From Solirubrobacterales bacterium (GTDB taxonomy: Bacteria > Actinomycetota > Thermoleophilia > Solirubrobacterales > 70-9): a stretch of 55,491 nt of DNA. Under the pieces are notes generated by a model, which searched no databases, was not told the DNA's origin, and saw only the letters and a list, made by a program, of their open reading frames with translations. The DNA lies in assembly GCA_009691195.1 (NCBI GenBank), contig SHVA01000013.1:1-55491 (forward strand), given 5' to 3'. The position numbers were made by a program, and so were the translations under genes. Each line of letters begins with the position of its first letter. Within the stretch, counting starts at the first letter, position 1. Positions 26,894 to 34,716 of this stretch are shown here, piece after piece.

Positions 26894-26907
26894 GCCGCGG
26901 CGCGGCT
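26893..26907. terminator. Short hairpin between convergent MFS and rplI
   Basis: AGCCGC-GGC-GCGGCT forms a 6-bp stem with a 3-nt loop exactly in the 12-nt gap between the two stop codons. It could stop transcription from both sides, though the stem is short. Confidence 0.4.
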
Positions 26908-27358
26908 ACTTCGCTTCAGCGACGATCGTCTTGACGCTGGCGGTCTTGCCGCCACCGACCTCGACCTCGACCATGTAGGTCCCGGTCGCCCGGATCGGCT
27001 CCTCGAGCCGGATCTTCTTGCGGTCAACCTTGAGCCCGCGCGCGGCCTGGATCGCCTCGGCGATCTCGGCGGAGGTGACGGAGCCGAACAGCTTGCCGTC
27101 CTCACCCGCACGGTGGTTGATCGTGAGCACGGTCTTCGAGAGCAGCGCCGAGGTCTCACCCGCACGTTCTGCGGCGTGCTTCTCGGCGGCCTCGGCGCGC
27201 TCGCGGCGGCGCTCGGCCTCCTCGAGCGAGCCGCGGGTAGCCGGCTGCGCAAGCTTTCGGGGGACGAGGTAGTTGCGCAGGTAGCCGGGCGAGACGTCAA
27301 CGGCGTCGCCGGCCTGGCCGAGGTCCTCCACGTCGGAGAGCAGTACTGCCTGCGCCAT
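26906..27358 (-). CDS. rplI: 50S ribosomal protein L9
   Basis: The 150-residue protein has the L9 N-terminal domain (VLLSDVEDLGQAGDAVDVSPGYLRNYLVPRKLA), a long connecting helix rich in Glu/Arg/Ala, and the C-terminal rRNA-binding domain. The ATG overlaps the rpsR stop by one base, giving translational coupling. Confidence 0.97.
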   Translation of the reverse strand: MAQAVLLSDVEDLGQAGDAVDVSPGYLRNYLVPRKLAQPATRGSLEEAERRRERAEAAEKHAAERAGETSALLSKTVLTINHRAGEDGKLFGSVTSAEIAEAIQAARGLKVDRKKIRLEEPIRATGTYMVEVEVGGGKTASVKTIVAEAK

Positions 27359-27621
27359 CAGCGCTCGCCGACGTAGGGCAGCAGCGCCAACTCCCGGGCC
27401 CGCTTCACCGACAGCGCCAACTGCTGCTGGTGTCGCCGCGAGAGGCCGGTGACGCGGCGCCCTCGCGTCTTGCCCCGGTCCGAGAGGAACCTGCGAAGGG
27501 TCGTCAGGTCCTTGTAGTCGATCTGGTCGACGTTGAGCCGGGTGTACTTGCGCGGGCGCCCGCGATCGCTGGGACCGCGCTTGCGGCCGCGCGCCGGGGT
27601 TCTCTGTTGCTGTCTTCCCAT
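27358..27621 (-). CDS. rpsR: 30S ribosomal protein S18
   Basis: The 87-residue protein carries the S18 core IDYKDLTTLRRFLSDRGK and RRVTGLSRRHQQQLALSVKRARELALLPYV. The basic N-terminal extension lacks the cysteines of zinc-binding S18 forms, so it is the zinc-independent type. S18 binds S6, encoded at the head of the same operon. Confidence 0.97.
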   Translation of the reverse strand: MGRQQQRTPARGRKRGPSDRGRPRKYTRLNVDQIDYKDLTTLRRFLSDRGKTRGRRVTGLSRRHQQQLALSVKRARELALLPYVGER

Positions 27622-27717
27622 TTGGTCTCTTTGGTCTCCTGCCTCAAAACGCCGGCACGGCTGAACGCCGCACCGGCATCAGGGCGGGATGGTAGCTAGC
27701 TCAACTCCGCGAGGCGG

Positions 27718-28194
27718 CTAGAACGGGATGTCGTCGCTGCTCTCGGAGCTGCTGCCGACGCCGGCCTGCTCGAAGTCCGAGGTGTCGGCGGGCACGTCCG
27801 AGGCGCCCTTGAAGCCATTGCTCTCGCCCGAGTTGCTCTCGCCCGAGTTGTCCCCGCGTGAGCCGAGGAACTGGACGCTGTTGGCGATGATCTCGACCGC
27901 CTGGCGCTTGGAGCCGTCCTGGGCCTCCCATTCGCGCCAGTCGAGCCGCCCCTCGACCGCCACCGGGCGGCCCTTTGAGAGGTAGTTGGCGCAGTTCTCA
28001 CCCTGCGCGCCCCACACCGTCACGTCGAAGTAGTTGGGCTTGTCGATCCAGTCGCCGCTGGCGCCGTCCTTGCGCCGGCTGTTGACGGCCACTCGAAGCT
28101 TGCAGACCGAGGTACCGCTCGGGGTCGAGCGGAGCTCGGGGTCGCGGGTGAGGTTTCCCGTGACGACGACTGTATTTATGTTCGAGGCGGCCAA
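27718..28194 (-). CDS. ssb: Single-stranded DNA-binding protein
   Basis: The 158-residue protein has an N-terminal OB fold (TVVVTGNLTRDPELR, then WGAQGENCANYLSKGRPVAVEGRLDWREW) and an acidic linker. It ends DDIPF, the conserved tip that recruits replication and repair proteins. The start is an unusual TTG, but it is backed by a clear AGGAG Shine-Dalgarno sequence 6 nt upstream. Position between rpsF and rpsR is the classical bacterial order. Confidence 0.97.
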   Translation of the reverse strand: MAASNINTVVVTGNLTRDPELRSTPSGTSVCKLRVAVNSRRKDGASGDWIDKPNYFDVTVWGAQGENCANYLSKGRPVAVEGRLDWREWEAQDGSKRQAVEIIANSVQFLGSRGDNSGESNSGESNGFKGASDVPADTSDFEQAGVGSSSESSDDIPF

Positions 28195-28299
28195 AAGTCT
28201 CTCCTATTCATTTGATTCCGAAGATCGATATTAAGACGCCGCCCGGCGCCTTCTCTCCCCCACTCGAGCGCAATCCCGCAAACTGCGGGAGCCGGGCGA

Positions 28300-28695
28300 T
28301 CAGTCGCGGTCGCGCCCGCGGGGGCGGTCGCGATCGCGATCGCGCTCGGGTCGGTCGGAGCCGACCGTTGCGGGACGGTCCATCACGGGCGGCGGGTTCG
28401 CCGGGGTGTCGGGATCGACCTTGAAGATCCTGAAGCGGAGGGTGCCCTCGGCGATCTTTAGGTTGTGGTCGAGCTGCTCGAGCAGCTCCTTCTCGCCCTC
28501 GAAGCGGTAGTAGCGGTAGTCGGCCTCGGTGCGCTTGTCGATCTCGTAGGCCATCTTGCGAACGCCCCAGGAGTCGGCGCGCTCGAGCTTTCCGGCCGAC
28601 TCGATCTGCTTCTTGACCACCTCGGCAGCCGCCTCTCGAGCCTCATCGGAGGTCTCGGGGTCGAGCATCAGCACAAGTTCGTAGTTTCTGGCCAT
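28300..28695 (-). CDS. rpsF: 30S ribosomal protein S6 with Arg/Asp-rich C-terminal tail
   Basis: The 131-residue protein has the S6 fold: YELVLMLDPETSDEA, then ADSWGVRKMAYEIDKRTEADYRYYRF and LRFRIFKVD. After about residue 100 it carries an extra tail of alternating Arg and Asp (RDRDRDRP, RGRDRD), encoded by a GATCGC repeat. E. coli S6 also has a C-terminal extension, there glutamylated, but this composition is different. ATG at 28695 is fixed by the family N-terminus. It heads the rpsF-ssb-rpsR-rplI operon. Confidence 0.96.
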   Translation of the reverse strand: MARNYELVLMLDPETSDEAREAAAEVVKKQIESAGKLERADSWGVRKMAYEIDKRTEADYRYYRFEGEKELLEQLDHNLKIAEGTLRFRIFKVDPDTPANPPPVMDRPATVGSDRPERDRDRDRPRGRDRD

Positions 28696-28742
28696 AAGCG
28701 TTTGAAAGCCACCCCCGCGGGGATGGCAGACGAGCCAATATA
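28696..28742 (-). promoter_or_regulatory. rpsF promoter -10 and leader hairpin
   Basis: TATATT (28742-28737) is a good -10. The transcript would start near 28730 and fold at once into a hairpin at 28727-28708, with GCCATCCC pairing to GGGGTGGC around a CGCG loop. No clear Shine-Dalgarno sequence follows. S6:S18 complexes autoregulate this operon in several bacteria by binding a leader hairpin, so this is a candidate site. Confidence 0.55.
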
Positions 28743-28797
28743 GCGACAGGCCGCCGGGGCAGGGGAGAAAAGCGACGCGCCGGCGCTCATCGACGCC

Positions 28798-29265
28798 GTG
28801 GACGGAAGACGAGTCAGGTGGGACGGGGCCGGCAAGCTGATCGCGGGCGCCGCCGGGGCTCTCGCCCTGGCGGGACTGCTGCCCGGCCTGCTCTCGCCGG
28901 GCGAGCCGCCCCCGCTGCCGGCTGATGTGGGCCTCGCCCCCGTGGCGGCCCAGCCGCTGCAGGAGGCCGGAGCGGCGGCGGCACCAGTGGCGGCGCGGGT
29001 CAAAGCGAGGCGTGAGCCCGGCCGTGGCGAGCGGGCATCGGCCACGGTGAGGCGAGACAGGAGCGAGTCCGGCCGGCCCCGCGGGCGTGGAGGGGGCCGG
29101 CACGCCCGTCCCAAGGAGGGGAGCCCGTGGCGCCATCGCGGCGGGCACCGCGGACACGGCGTCCCTTCGTCGCCCCAGACCTATGCACCCGCTGCGTCCG
29201 CCCCGGCGTACGTCGCGCCCCCGCGCTCCACCGGCGGCGGTCGTGAGTTCGGTTTCGAGCCATGA
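28798..29265 (+). CDS. Hypothetical single-pass membrane protein with Arg/Gly/Pro-rich tail
   Basis: The 155-residue product has a short N-terminus, one hydrophobic helix (about 13-34) and a low-complexity basic tail rich in Arg, Gly, His and Pro. It shows no recognised domain. Such proteins occur in related actinobacteria, but in this GC-rich DNA a spurious frame must also be considered. The start is GTG; the stop overlaps a possible ATG of the next gene (ATGA). Confidence 0.5.
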   Translation: MDGRRVRWDGAGKLIAGAAGALALAGLLPGLLSPGEPPPLPADVGLAPVAAQPLQEAGAAAAPVAARVKARREPGRGERASATVRRDRSESGRPRGRGGGRHARPKEGSPWRHRGGHRGHGVPSSPQTYAPAASAPAYVAPPRSTGGGREFGFEP

Positions 29266-29282
29266 GAGAGGGAGGTCACGAG

Positions 29283-30842
29283 ATGTCGATCAGGAAGCTT
29301 GAGCGAGGCGCCCAGCGAAGACCGCAGACCCGCCGCGCGGCCGCGGCCGCAGCGGGCCTCGTGCTCGGGATGGCGCTGGCGATGTTGCTGCCGGGAGCCG
29401 CCCACGCGGGGCTCTATTCGGTTCTGCAGTGCCATCCGGAGCAGAACGCCACTCACGAAGCGACGTTCGCGCGCAGCTCGGACCGCTACCGATCCCGCGC
29501 TTCGTGCCGCCAGGGCGCCAACGGGCTCGAGGTCTCCCACGAGGGCAGCGGCACCAAGGACGGGCGCCTCGGCGCCTGGACCTGGCTGGCGCCCGCCGGG
29601 ACCGTGATCCGGGGCGTGGCTCTGCGGGCCCAGCTCCAATCCGGTGGCGGCCACGCCGCCCAGCTGGTCGTGGGCTCCGACGACGGGACCGCGAGCTACT
29701 TCGGCCGCATCGAGGATCGCTGGCGGGATGAGTTCTGGTCGGGGAGCGGCGGCCGCTGGCTTCGCGGGAGGCTCCGTTGCTACGGGGGCTCTGACGGGGT
29801 CTGCGATCGTGCCGAGGGCGCCCACGTCTGGCTGCAGCGTGTGCGGTTGACGCTGTTCGACTCGGCGGGCCCGACGCTGTCGCTGGCGGGCGCCATGTTC
29901 GACCCGGGCGCGCGTAGCGGTCACCAGACCCTCAACATCACCGCGGCCGACCAGGGCAGCGGCCTGCGGCGAATCGACGTCTGGGTCAACGGCGTCGCAA
30001 CAACAGCCCGGCAGCTCGACTGCGCGCTGGGCTCGGGCTGGGCCAAGCGCCTGCGACCCTGCCCGAGCAGCGTCACGACACCCATCGTTCTCGACACGGC
30101 CGCGGCGCCGTTTCGAAATGGCGCCAACGAGGTCAGCGCCTGCGTGTCCGACCTCGCGACGTCGGGAGCGCCGAACCTCGGCTGCGCCACCCGATCGGTC
30201 ACGGTCGACAACGCCTGCCCGAGTTCGCGCGGCGGCGGGCGCAAGCTCAGCGCCGGCTTCGCGGGCGGGGGCGTCTCGACCACGGTGCGCGCCGGCCAGA
30301 AGCCGAAGCTGATCGGCCGGCTGCTGAGCGCGTCCGGCTCCCCGCTCGAGGGCGCGCGCGTCTGCCTCCTCGCCCGCCCGGCCATGCCCAGCGGTGAGTG
30401 GAAGCGGATCGGGATGCCGCGCACGCACGACGACGGACGCTTCTCGTTCGTGGTGCCCGCAGGGCCCTCGCGCGATATCCGCGTGGCCTACCGCGCGGAC
30501 TCGCTACAGCTCGAGCAGCGGCTGCGCCTCGCGGTGCGCGCGAACCCGAAGCTGGCGGTGTCGCCCGCGCGGACCCGCAACGGGCGCCGCGTTCGGTTCC
30601 GCGGCGTGCTGCCGGGCCCCTCCAACTCGGGGCGGGCGGTGGCGCTGCAGGCGCTGGCGGAAGGCCGCTGGCTCACCTTCGCCGTGGCGCGCAGCCGCCT
30701 CCGGGGCCGGTTCACCTCCGGCTACCGCTTCCGCTCGACCAGCGCCCCCACGACCTACCGGTTTCGGGCGTTGGTCAAGGCCCAGGCCGGGTACCCCTAC
30801 CTCCAGGGCATCTCCCGGGTGAGGACGGTTCGCATAGGCTGA
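29283..30842 (+). CDS. Secreted multi-domain protein with Ig-like/carboxypeptidase-regulatory-like repeats
   Basis: The 519-residue protein has a signal peptide with a basic N-terminus, a hydrophobic core (about 24-42) and AHAG cleavage. The first roughly 200 residues look like a beta-rich lectin-type domain with paired cysteines. An Ig-like segment follows (SGLRRIDVWVNG, TVDNAC), and the C-terminal 200 residues contain two beta-sandwich repeats (GRLLSASGSPLEGARVCL and RFRGVLPGPSNSGRAV). The GGGAGG-like Shine-Dalgarno sequence 8 nt upstream selects ATG 29283 over ATG 29262. A surface or matrix role is inferred; there is no catalytic motif. Confidence 0.78.
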   Translation: MSIRKLERGAQRRPQTRRAAAAAAGLVLGMALAMLLPGAAHAGLYSVLQCHPEQNATHEATFARSSDRYRSRASCRQGANGLEVSHEGSGTKDGRLGAWTWLAPAGTVIRGVALRAQLQSGGGHAAQLVVGSDDGTASYFGRIEDRWRDEFWSGSGGRWLRGRLRCYGGSDGVCDRAEGAHVWLQRVRLTLFDSAGPTLSLAGAMFDPGARSGHQTLNITAADQGSGLRRIDVWVNGVATTARQLDCALGSGWAKRLRPCPSSVTTPIVLDTAAAPFRNGANEVSACVSDLATSGAPNLGCATRSVTVDNACPSSRGGGRKLSAGFAGGGVSTTVRAGQKPKLIGRLLSASGSPLEGARVCLLARPAMPSGEWKRIGMPRTHDDGRFSFVVPAGPSRDIRVAYRADSLQLEQRLRLAVRANPKLAVSPARTRNGRRVRFRGVLPGPSNSGRAVALQALAEGRWLTFAVARSRLRGRFTSGYRFRSTSAPTTYRFRALVKAQAGYPYLQGISRVRTVRIG

Positions 30843-30850
30843 CCGCCAGC

Positions 30851-31225
30851 ATGATCGAGCGACTCGAGGATGTGCCCGAGGACGTGCTCGGCTTTCGGGC
30901 GAGCGGGAAGATCACCCGCGAGGACTACCGCGAGGTGCTGATCCCCCCGCTCCGCGAGGCGGCCGAGAGCGGGGACAAGATCCGGATGCTGTTCCAACTC
31001 GGCCCCGGCCTCGACGGCTACGAGCCCGGAGGGTTGGTCGAGGACGCCAAGGCCGAGTTTCAGCTCGGCTTGGGGGAGAGGTCGGCCTGGAACCGGATCG
31101 CACTCGTCACCGACGTCGGCTGGGCGCGCCGGGGGCTCGAGTTCTTCGCCTGGATGGTCCCGGGTGAGTCGAAGGCCTTCGGGCTGGATGAGCTCGGGGA
31201 GGCGCGGGACTGGGTCGCGGGCTAG
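30851..31225 (+). CDS. SpoIIAA-like/STAS-SEC14 fold protein
   Basis: The 124-residue soluble protein matches the SpoIIAA-like family (PF11964 type): IERLEDVPEDVLGFRASGKITREDYREVLIP at the start, RMLFQLGPGLDGYEPGG in the middle and WNRIALVTDVGWARRGLEFFAWMVPGE near the end. The family has a STAS/SEC14-related fold and may bind lipids or act in regulation; its role is not established. ATG at 30851 is just behind the secreted protein gene, with TAGGCT at 30835-30840. Confidence 0.83.
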   Translation: MIERLEDVPEDVLGFRASGKITREDYREVLIPPLREAAESGDKIRMLFQLGPGLDGYEPGGLVEDAKAEFQLGLGERSAWNRIALVTDVGWARRGLEFFAWMVPGESKAFGLDELGEARDWVAG

Positions 31226-31244
31226 CGCCGCGACCCCCCCCGCC

Positions 31245-32714
31245 TCAGTTCGAGGCGATGAAGTCCCTGATCCTCGGCACCGACGCAGAGGTGTAGGGGT
31301 GGTACAGGTCGGGTGCGTGACCGCCCTGGGGGACGATGAACAGCTTCGAGTCGGGGAAGGTGGCGGCCACCTGATGCGCCTCCTTAACCGAGGTGATGTC
31401 GTCGAACTCACCCTCGACGATCAGGACGGGGAGGTCCGCAGGCTGCTCGTCGCCCTCCGGCAGGGGCGGCTCCATCTCGTCCGTCGGAGGCGGCCAGGCC
31501 AGGCAGTCGACGAGGCCGCTGGCCGGCATCATCATCCACTGGCGCACCGAGAGCGGGTCGAACAGGTCCCGGTCGGGGAAGTCCCTGATCTCATCGTTGA
31601 GTTGGGCGACGCGCTCGTTGAAGCCCGCTGATCGGTCCCACGGCATCGGGTAGTCGTTGCACTCGAACGCCTGCGCCATGCCGTAGGAGAAGTAGGCGGG
31701 GTCGCCGCCGCCCGGCGCGCCGGGGTCGATCAGCTCGGTTAGCGGCGCCTCGTCGCCCCCGAGGTAGTCGGTAACGGCCCTGTTGATCTCCAGGTAGGAG
31801 CCGGGTGAGAAGCTGCCGGCCTCGAGCAGGACCAGTACCAGGTCGTCGTTCTGACCCTCCTCGTGCTGCAGTCGCCGCATCACCTCGCGGAAGCGGTCGG
31901 CCGCGTTCCAGGAGCAGGGGAAGGCCTGCCCGCAACTCGCCGCGGCGTGGCCCCGGCAGCCCTGGCTGCGCTCGCACGACGCCTTCAGCGCGTGAACGCC
32001 GGCGGGGTAGAGGGTGCGCCAGAAAGGGTCGTCGGCCGGATAGGGGGAGGAGAGGACCAGGGCGCCGAGGTTGTCGCCGTAGCGGATCGAGTACGCCTGG
32101 CCCAGCAGGGTCCCGTAGGAGTCGCCGTAAAGGGTGATCCGATCGAGGCCGAGGGACTCGCGCACGGCGTCGATGTCGGCGGCCGACTCGGCCGTGGTGA
32201 AGCCCTGGTAGCGGTCGCCGAGCTGATTGGCGCACTCCGCGGTCGCGATCTGCTCGTTGATCCGGTCGCGCTGCAGGCCAGGGCAGTCCACCACCCCCGA
32301 GCCGCCGGTGCCGCGCTGGTCGATCGCGATCAGGTCCCGGCGCTTCAACAGTGGCCCGAAGGCCGCCCGGGTGGATCCGGCCGAGTCGAAGCCAGCGCTC
32401 GCGTACCCGGGGCCGCCCTCGACGAAGAAGATCGGGCGCAGCCGCGGCCGCTCGCGGTCGGACCTCGGAAGCAGGCTGAAGCGGATCGTCTCCTCGCCGA
32501 TGTCCGGGTCGCTGCGAACGGCCGGAACCGTGATCTTGCCGCAGCGCCAGCCCGGTCCGGCATCGAGGTCACAGGGGTGAAGCTCGGCCGTGGAGGTCCC
32601 TTCGGCGGCGGCGTCGCTGGAGCCATCGGGCTCGGACCCGCAGGCGCCGAGCCCCAGCGCCGCTCCGCAGACCGCGGCCATGAGCAGAGCCGATCTCAGC
32701 GTCCGGGTCCCCAT
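31245..32714 (-). CDS. Lipoprotein alpha/beta-hydrolase, TAP-like peptidase (S33 family)
   Basis: The 489-residue protein has a lipoprotein signal peptide with lipobox LGAC (Cys25). The alpha/beta-hydrolase core has oxyanion region VEGGPGYASAG, nucleophile Ser199 in YGDSYGTLLG, and C-terminal catalytic Asp and His in EGEFDDITS and PQGGHAPD. The last 100 residues match the TAP-like C-terminal domain of tripeptidyl aminopeptidases. It would release N-terminal peptides or hydrolyse esters outside the cell. It is 18 nt downstream of otsA on the same strand. Confidence 0.9.
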   Translation of the reverse strand: MGTRTLRSALLMAAVCGAALGLGACGSEPDGSSDAAAEGTSTAELHPCDLDAGPGWRCGKITVPAVRSDPDIGEETIRFSLLPRSDRERPRLRPIFFVEGGPGYASAGFDSAGSTRAAFGPLLKRRDLIAIDQRGTGGSGVVDCPGLQRDRINEQIATAECANQLGDRYQGFTTAESAADIDAVRESLGLDRITLYGDSYGTLLGQAYSIRYGDNLGALVLSSPYPADDPFWRTLYPAGVHALKASCERSQGCRGHAAASCGQAFPCSWNAADRFREVMRRLQHEEGQNDDLVLVLLEAGSFSPGSYLEINRAVTDYLGGDEAPLTELIDPGAPGGGDPAYFSYGMAQAFECNDYPMPWDRSAGFNERVAQLNDEIRDFPDRDLFDPLSVRQWMMMPASGLVDCLAWPPPTDEMEPPLPEGDEQPADLPVLIVEGEFDDITSVKEAHQVAATFPDSKLFIVPQGGHAPDLYHPYTSASVPRIRDFIASN

Positions 32715-32732
32715 CGGCCCCCTAGGGCCGCC

Positions 32733-34208
32733 CTAGGCGACGGCCTCGCGCCGCTCGTGCTTGGCGCGGATGTCGACGAGCTGCTCGTCCACCCAGTCGC
32801 CGGGGTCGCGCGAGGAGATGATCTGCTTGAGCCGCTCCGAGCGCAGCCGGCGCTCCTCGGCGTCCATCGTCAGGGCGCGGTGGATCGCCTCCGCCTGCTC
32901 CTCGATGTCAAATGGGTTGACGGTCAGGGCGCAGTCCCCGATCTCCTCGTGGGAGCCGGTGTTCTCTGAGAGCATCACCACTCCGTCACGGGTGTTCACG
33001 GCGGGCGCCTCCTTGGCGACGAGGTTCATCCCGTCGAAGATCGAGTTGACGATCAGCAGGTCGAAGTGCTTGTAGCGCGCGACCGCCTCGTTGAAGTTCT
33101 CGTAGATCCGCAGGTCGATCGGCATCCAGTCGGTGGTGCCGTGGCGGTGGTTCACGACCGCCACCAGGGCCTCGATCCGCTCCAGGTACTCGGCGTACTC
33201 GGGGACGTCCTGGCGGGAGGGCTGCAGGTGCGCGATGAAGGTGACCTTCTCCCGGAACTCGGGGTAGCGCTCGAGGAAGACGTCGAACGCGGTGAAGCCG
33301 CGAAGCACGTTCTTGGACAGATCCGCCCGGTCCACCCGGATGATCAGGTGGTCCCGCCGGCGCTTGAGCAGCTCCTTCTCGCAACCGGCGACCTCGTCGG
33401 ACTCGGCGGCGCGATAGAGGCGGGCGGGGTCGATCGAGAGCGGGTAGGCGCGGACCCAGGTCTCGTGCCCGTCGTAGGTGACCGACCCCCGCTTGTAGTC
33501 CACCTCGAGCTCCATCAGCTCCCGGCAGCAGTGGAGGAAGTTTCGGCAGTAGGCGGTGGTGTGGAAGCCGATGATGTCGTTGGCGAGCATGCTGCGGTAG
33601 ATCTCCTCGCGCCAGCGGTGGGGCAGGATCCGCCAGGAGTCGGGCTGGCTCCAGGGGATGTGGACGAAGTGGTGCAGGAAGACGTCGGGGCGTGCCTCGC
33701 GGATCAGGCCGGGGCAGGTGTAGAGGTGGTAGTCGTGGAGCATCACGACGGGCTCCTCCTGGTCGGAGATCGCGTCGACCACCGCCCTGGCGATGTCGGC
33801 GTTGACCTCCCGGTAGCCCTGCTCCCACGCGTCCAACTCCGACCTGCGGATGTCCGGGGCGTTGGAGAGGTCCCAGAGGTAGTGCTGGATGAACCAGAGG
33901 ATCGGGTTGGCGATCACGTTGTAGAAGCGGTCGTAGGCCGTGGGGTCGCTCTCGACCAGGCAGACGTCGTAGCTGATGCCATCGAGCTCGATCGCCGTCG
34001 GCGCCCCCGCGGTCTCCCTGGCGACCGCCATGTCCTCATCGGTCATCGCCGAGGCGACCCAGAGGGCTTTGCGGTGCTCGACCAGGCCCGTGAGCGCCGT
34101 CACCAAGCCGCCGCCGCCGCGCTTGACGGTGCGCTCGCCGTCCTCGCCTGCGTCGAACTCGGCCGGCCCCCGGTTGGAGACGATCGTCAGGGGCCGCTGG
34201 TCGGTCAC
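32733..34208 (-). CDS. otsA: Alpha,alpha-trehalose-phosphate synthase (GT20)
   Basis: The enzyme makes trehalose 6-phosphate from a nucleotide-glucose and glucose 6-phosphate. The 491-residue GT20 protein has IVSNRGPAEF at the N-terminus, then VMLHDYHLYTCPGLIRE, HIPWSQPDSWRILP and RVDRADLSKNVLRG. The donor-binding region is SIFDGMNLVAKEAPAVN and SENTGSHEE. No trehalose-phosphate phosphatase domain or otsB gene is present in the window. The GTG start is preceded by TAGAAA with a 6-nt gap. The pathway is duplicated by treT nearby. Confidence 0.95.
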   Translation of the reverse strand: MTDQRPLTIVSNRGPAEFDAGEDGERTVKRGGGGLVTALTGLVEHRKALWVASAMTDEDMAVARETAGAPTAIELDGISYDVCLVESDPTAYDRFYNVIANPILWFIQHYLWDLSNAPDIRRSELDAWEQGYREVNADIARAVVDAISDQEEPVVMLHDYHLYTCPGLIREARPDVFLHHFVHIPWSQPDSWRILPHRWREEIYRSMLANDIIGFHTTAYCRNFLHCCRELMELEVDYKRGSVTYDGHETWVRAYPLSIDPARLYRAAESDEVAGCEKELLKRRRDHLIIRVDRADLSKNVLRGFTAFDVFLERYPEFREKVTFIAHLQPSRQDVPEYAEYLERIEALVAVVNHRHGTTDWMPIDLRIYENFNEAVARYKHFDLLIVNSIFDGMNLVAKEAPAVNTRDGVVMLSENTGSHEEIGDCALTVNPFDIEEQAEAIHRALTMDAEERRLRSERLKQIISSRDPGDWVDEQLVDIRAKHERREAVA

Positions 34209-34259
34209 ACGACGTTTCTAGCAGCCCGGGGGCAGTCGCCCCGCATGCTCGGGCCCTCG

Positions 34260-34629
34260 ATTGGGCCTGGAAGGGCCCCTCGCCGCGGTAGGTGATCCCG
34301 TCGAGCGAGATCTGGTCCCAGCGGTTGCCCGAGGGCGGCAGGACGTTGCCGCCGTCGTAGATCACTCCTGCGTTGAACGGCACCTTGATCACGGCGATCT
34401 GCGCCGGCGTCAGCCCGCCGCCGAGCCGGCCGTAGCGAACCACGTCGCGAGCTTCGAGGCACCGGCGGCGCCGCTCGCCAGCTTCGGGTTCGTCACGGCG
34501 CTCGCCTTGAGCTGGCCGGCGCCCACGCGCTTCTTCGGGACCTTGACCGCGGCGTAGCCGGCCCCACCCAGAGCGACGAACAGAAGCGAGGGTGGCCATC
34601 GCGTTTGCGTAGCTCAGGCGTTCCCGCAA
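34260..34629 (-). pseudogene. Remnant of a secreted protein gene, frameshifted twice
   Basis: The minus strand starts from TTG 34629 with an AGGGAG Shine-Dalgarno sequence and reads MRERLSYANAMATLAS. The expected continuation LLFVALGGAGYAAVKVPKK lies in another frame down to a TGA near 34415. The original frame then resumes with LTPAQIAVIKVPFNAGVIYDGG up to ITYRGEG near 34265. This N-terminal pattern (YAN-MATLALF-ALGG-YAA) belongs to a secreted protein family that I associate with Thermoleophilia. Two indels and an apparently missing C-terminus indicate a decayed gene. It fills most of the 508-nt gap between otsA and treT. Confidence 0.6.
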
Positions 34630-34716
34630 GGAAGCTCCCTGTCTCGTGGTTTCCGCTCTCGGGGGCGAGTCCAGGCTTCCGCTCCACGCGGCACAAGGGA
34701 CGCCGCGCAGTTCGGC

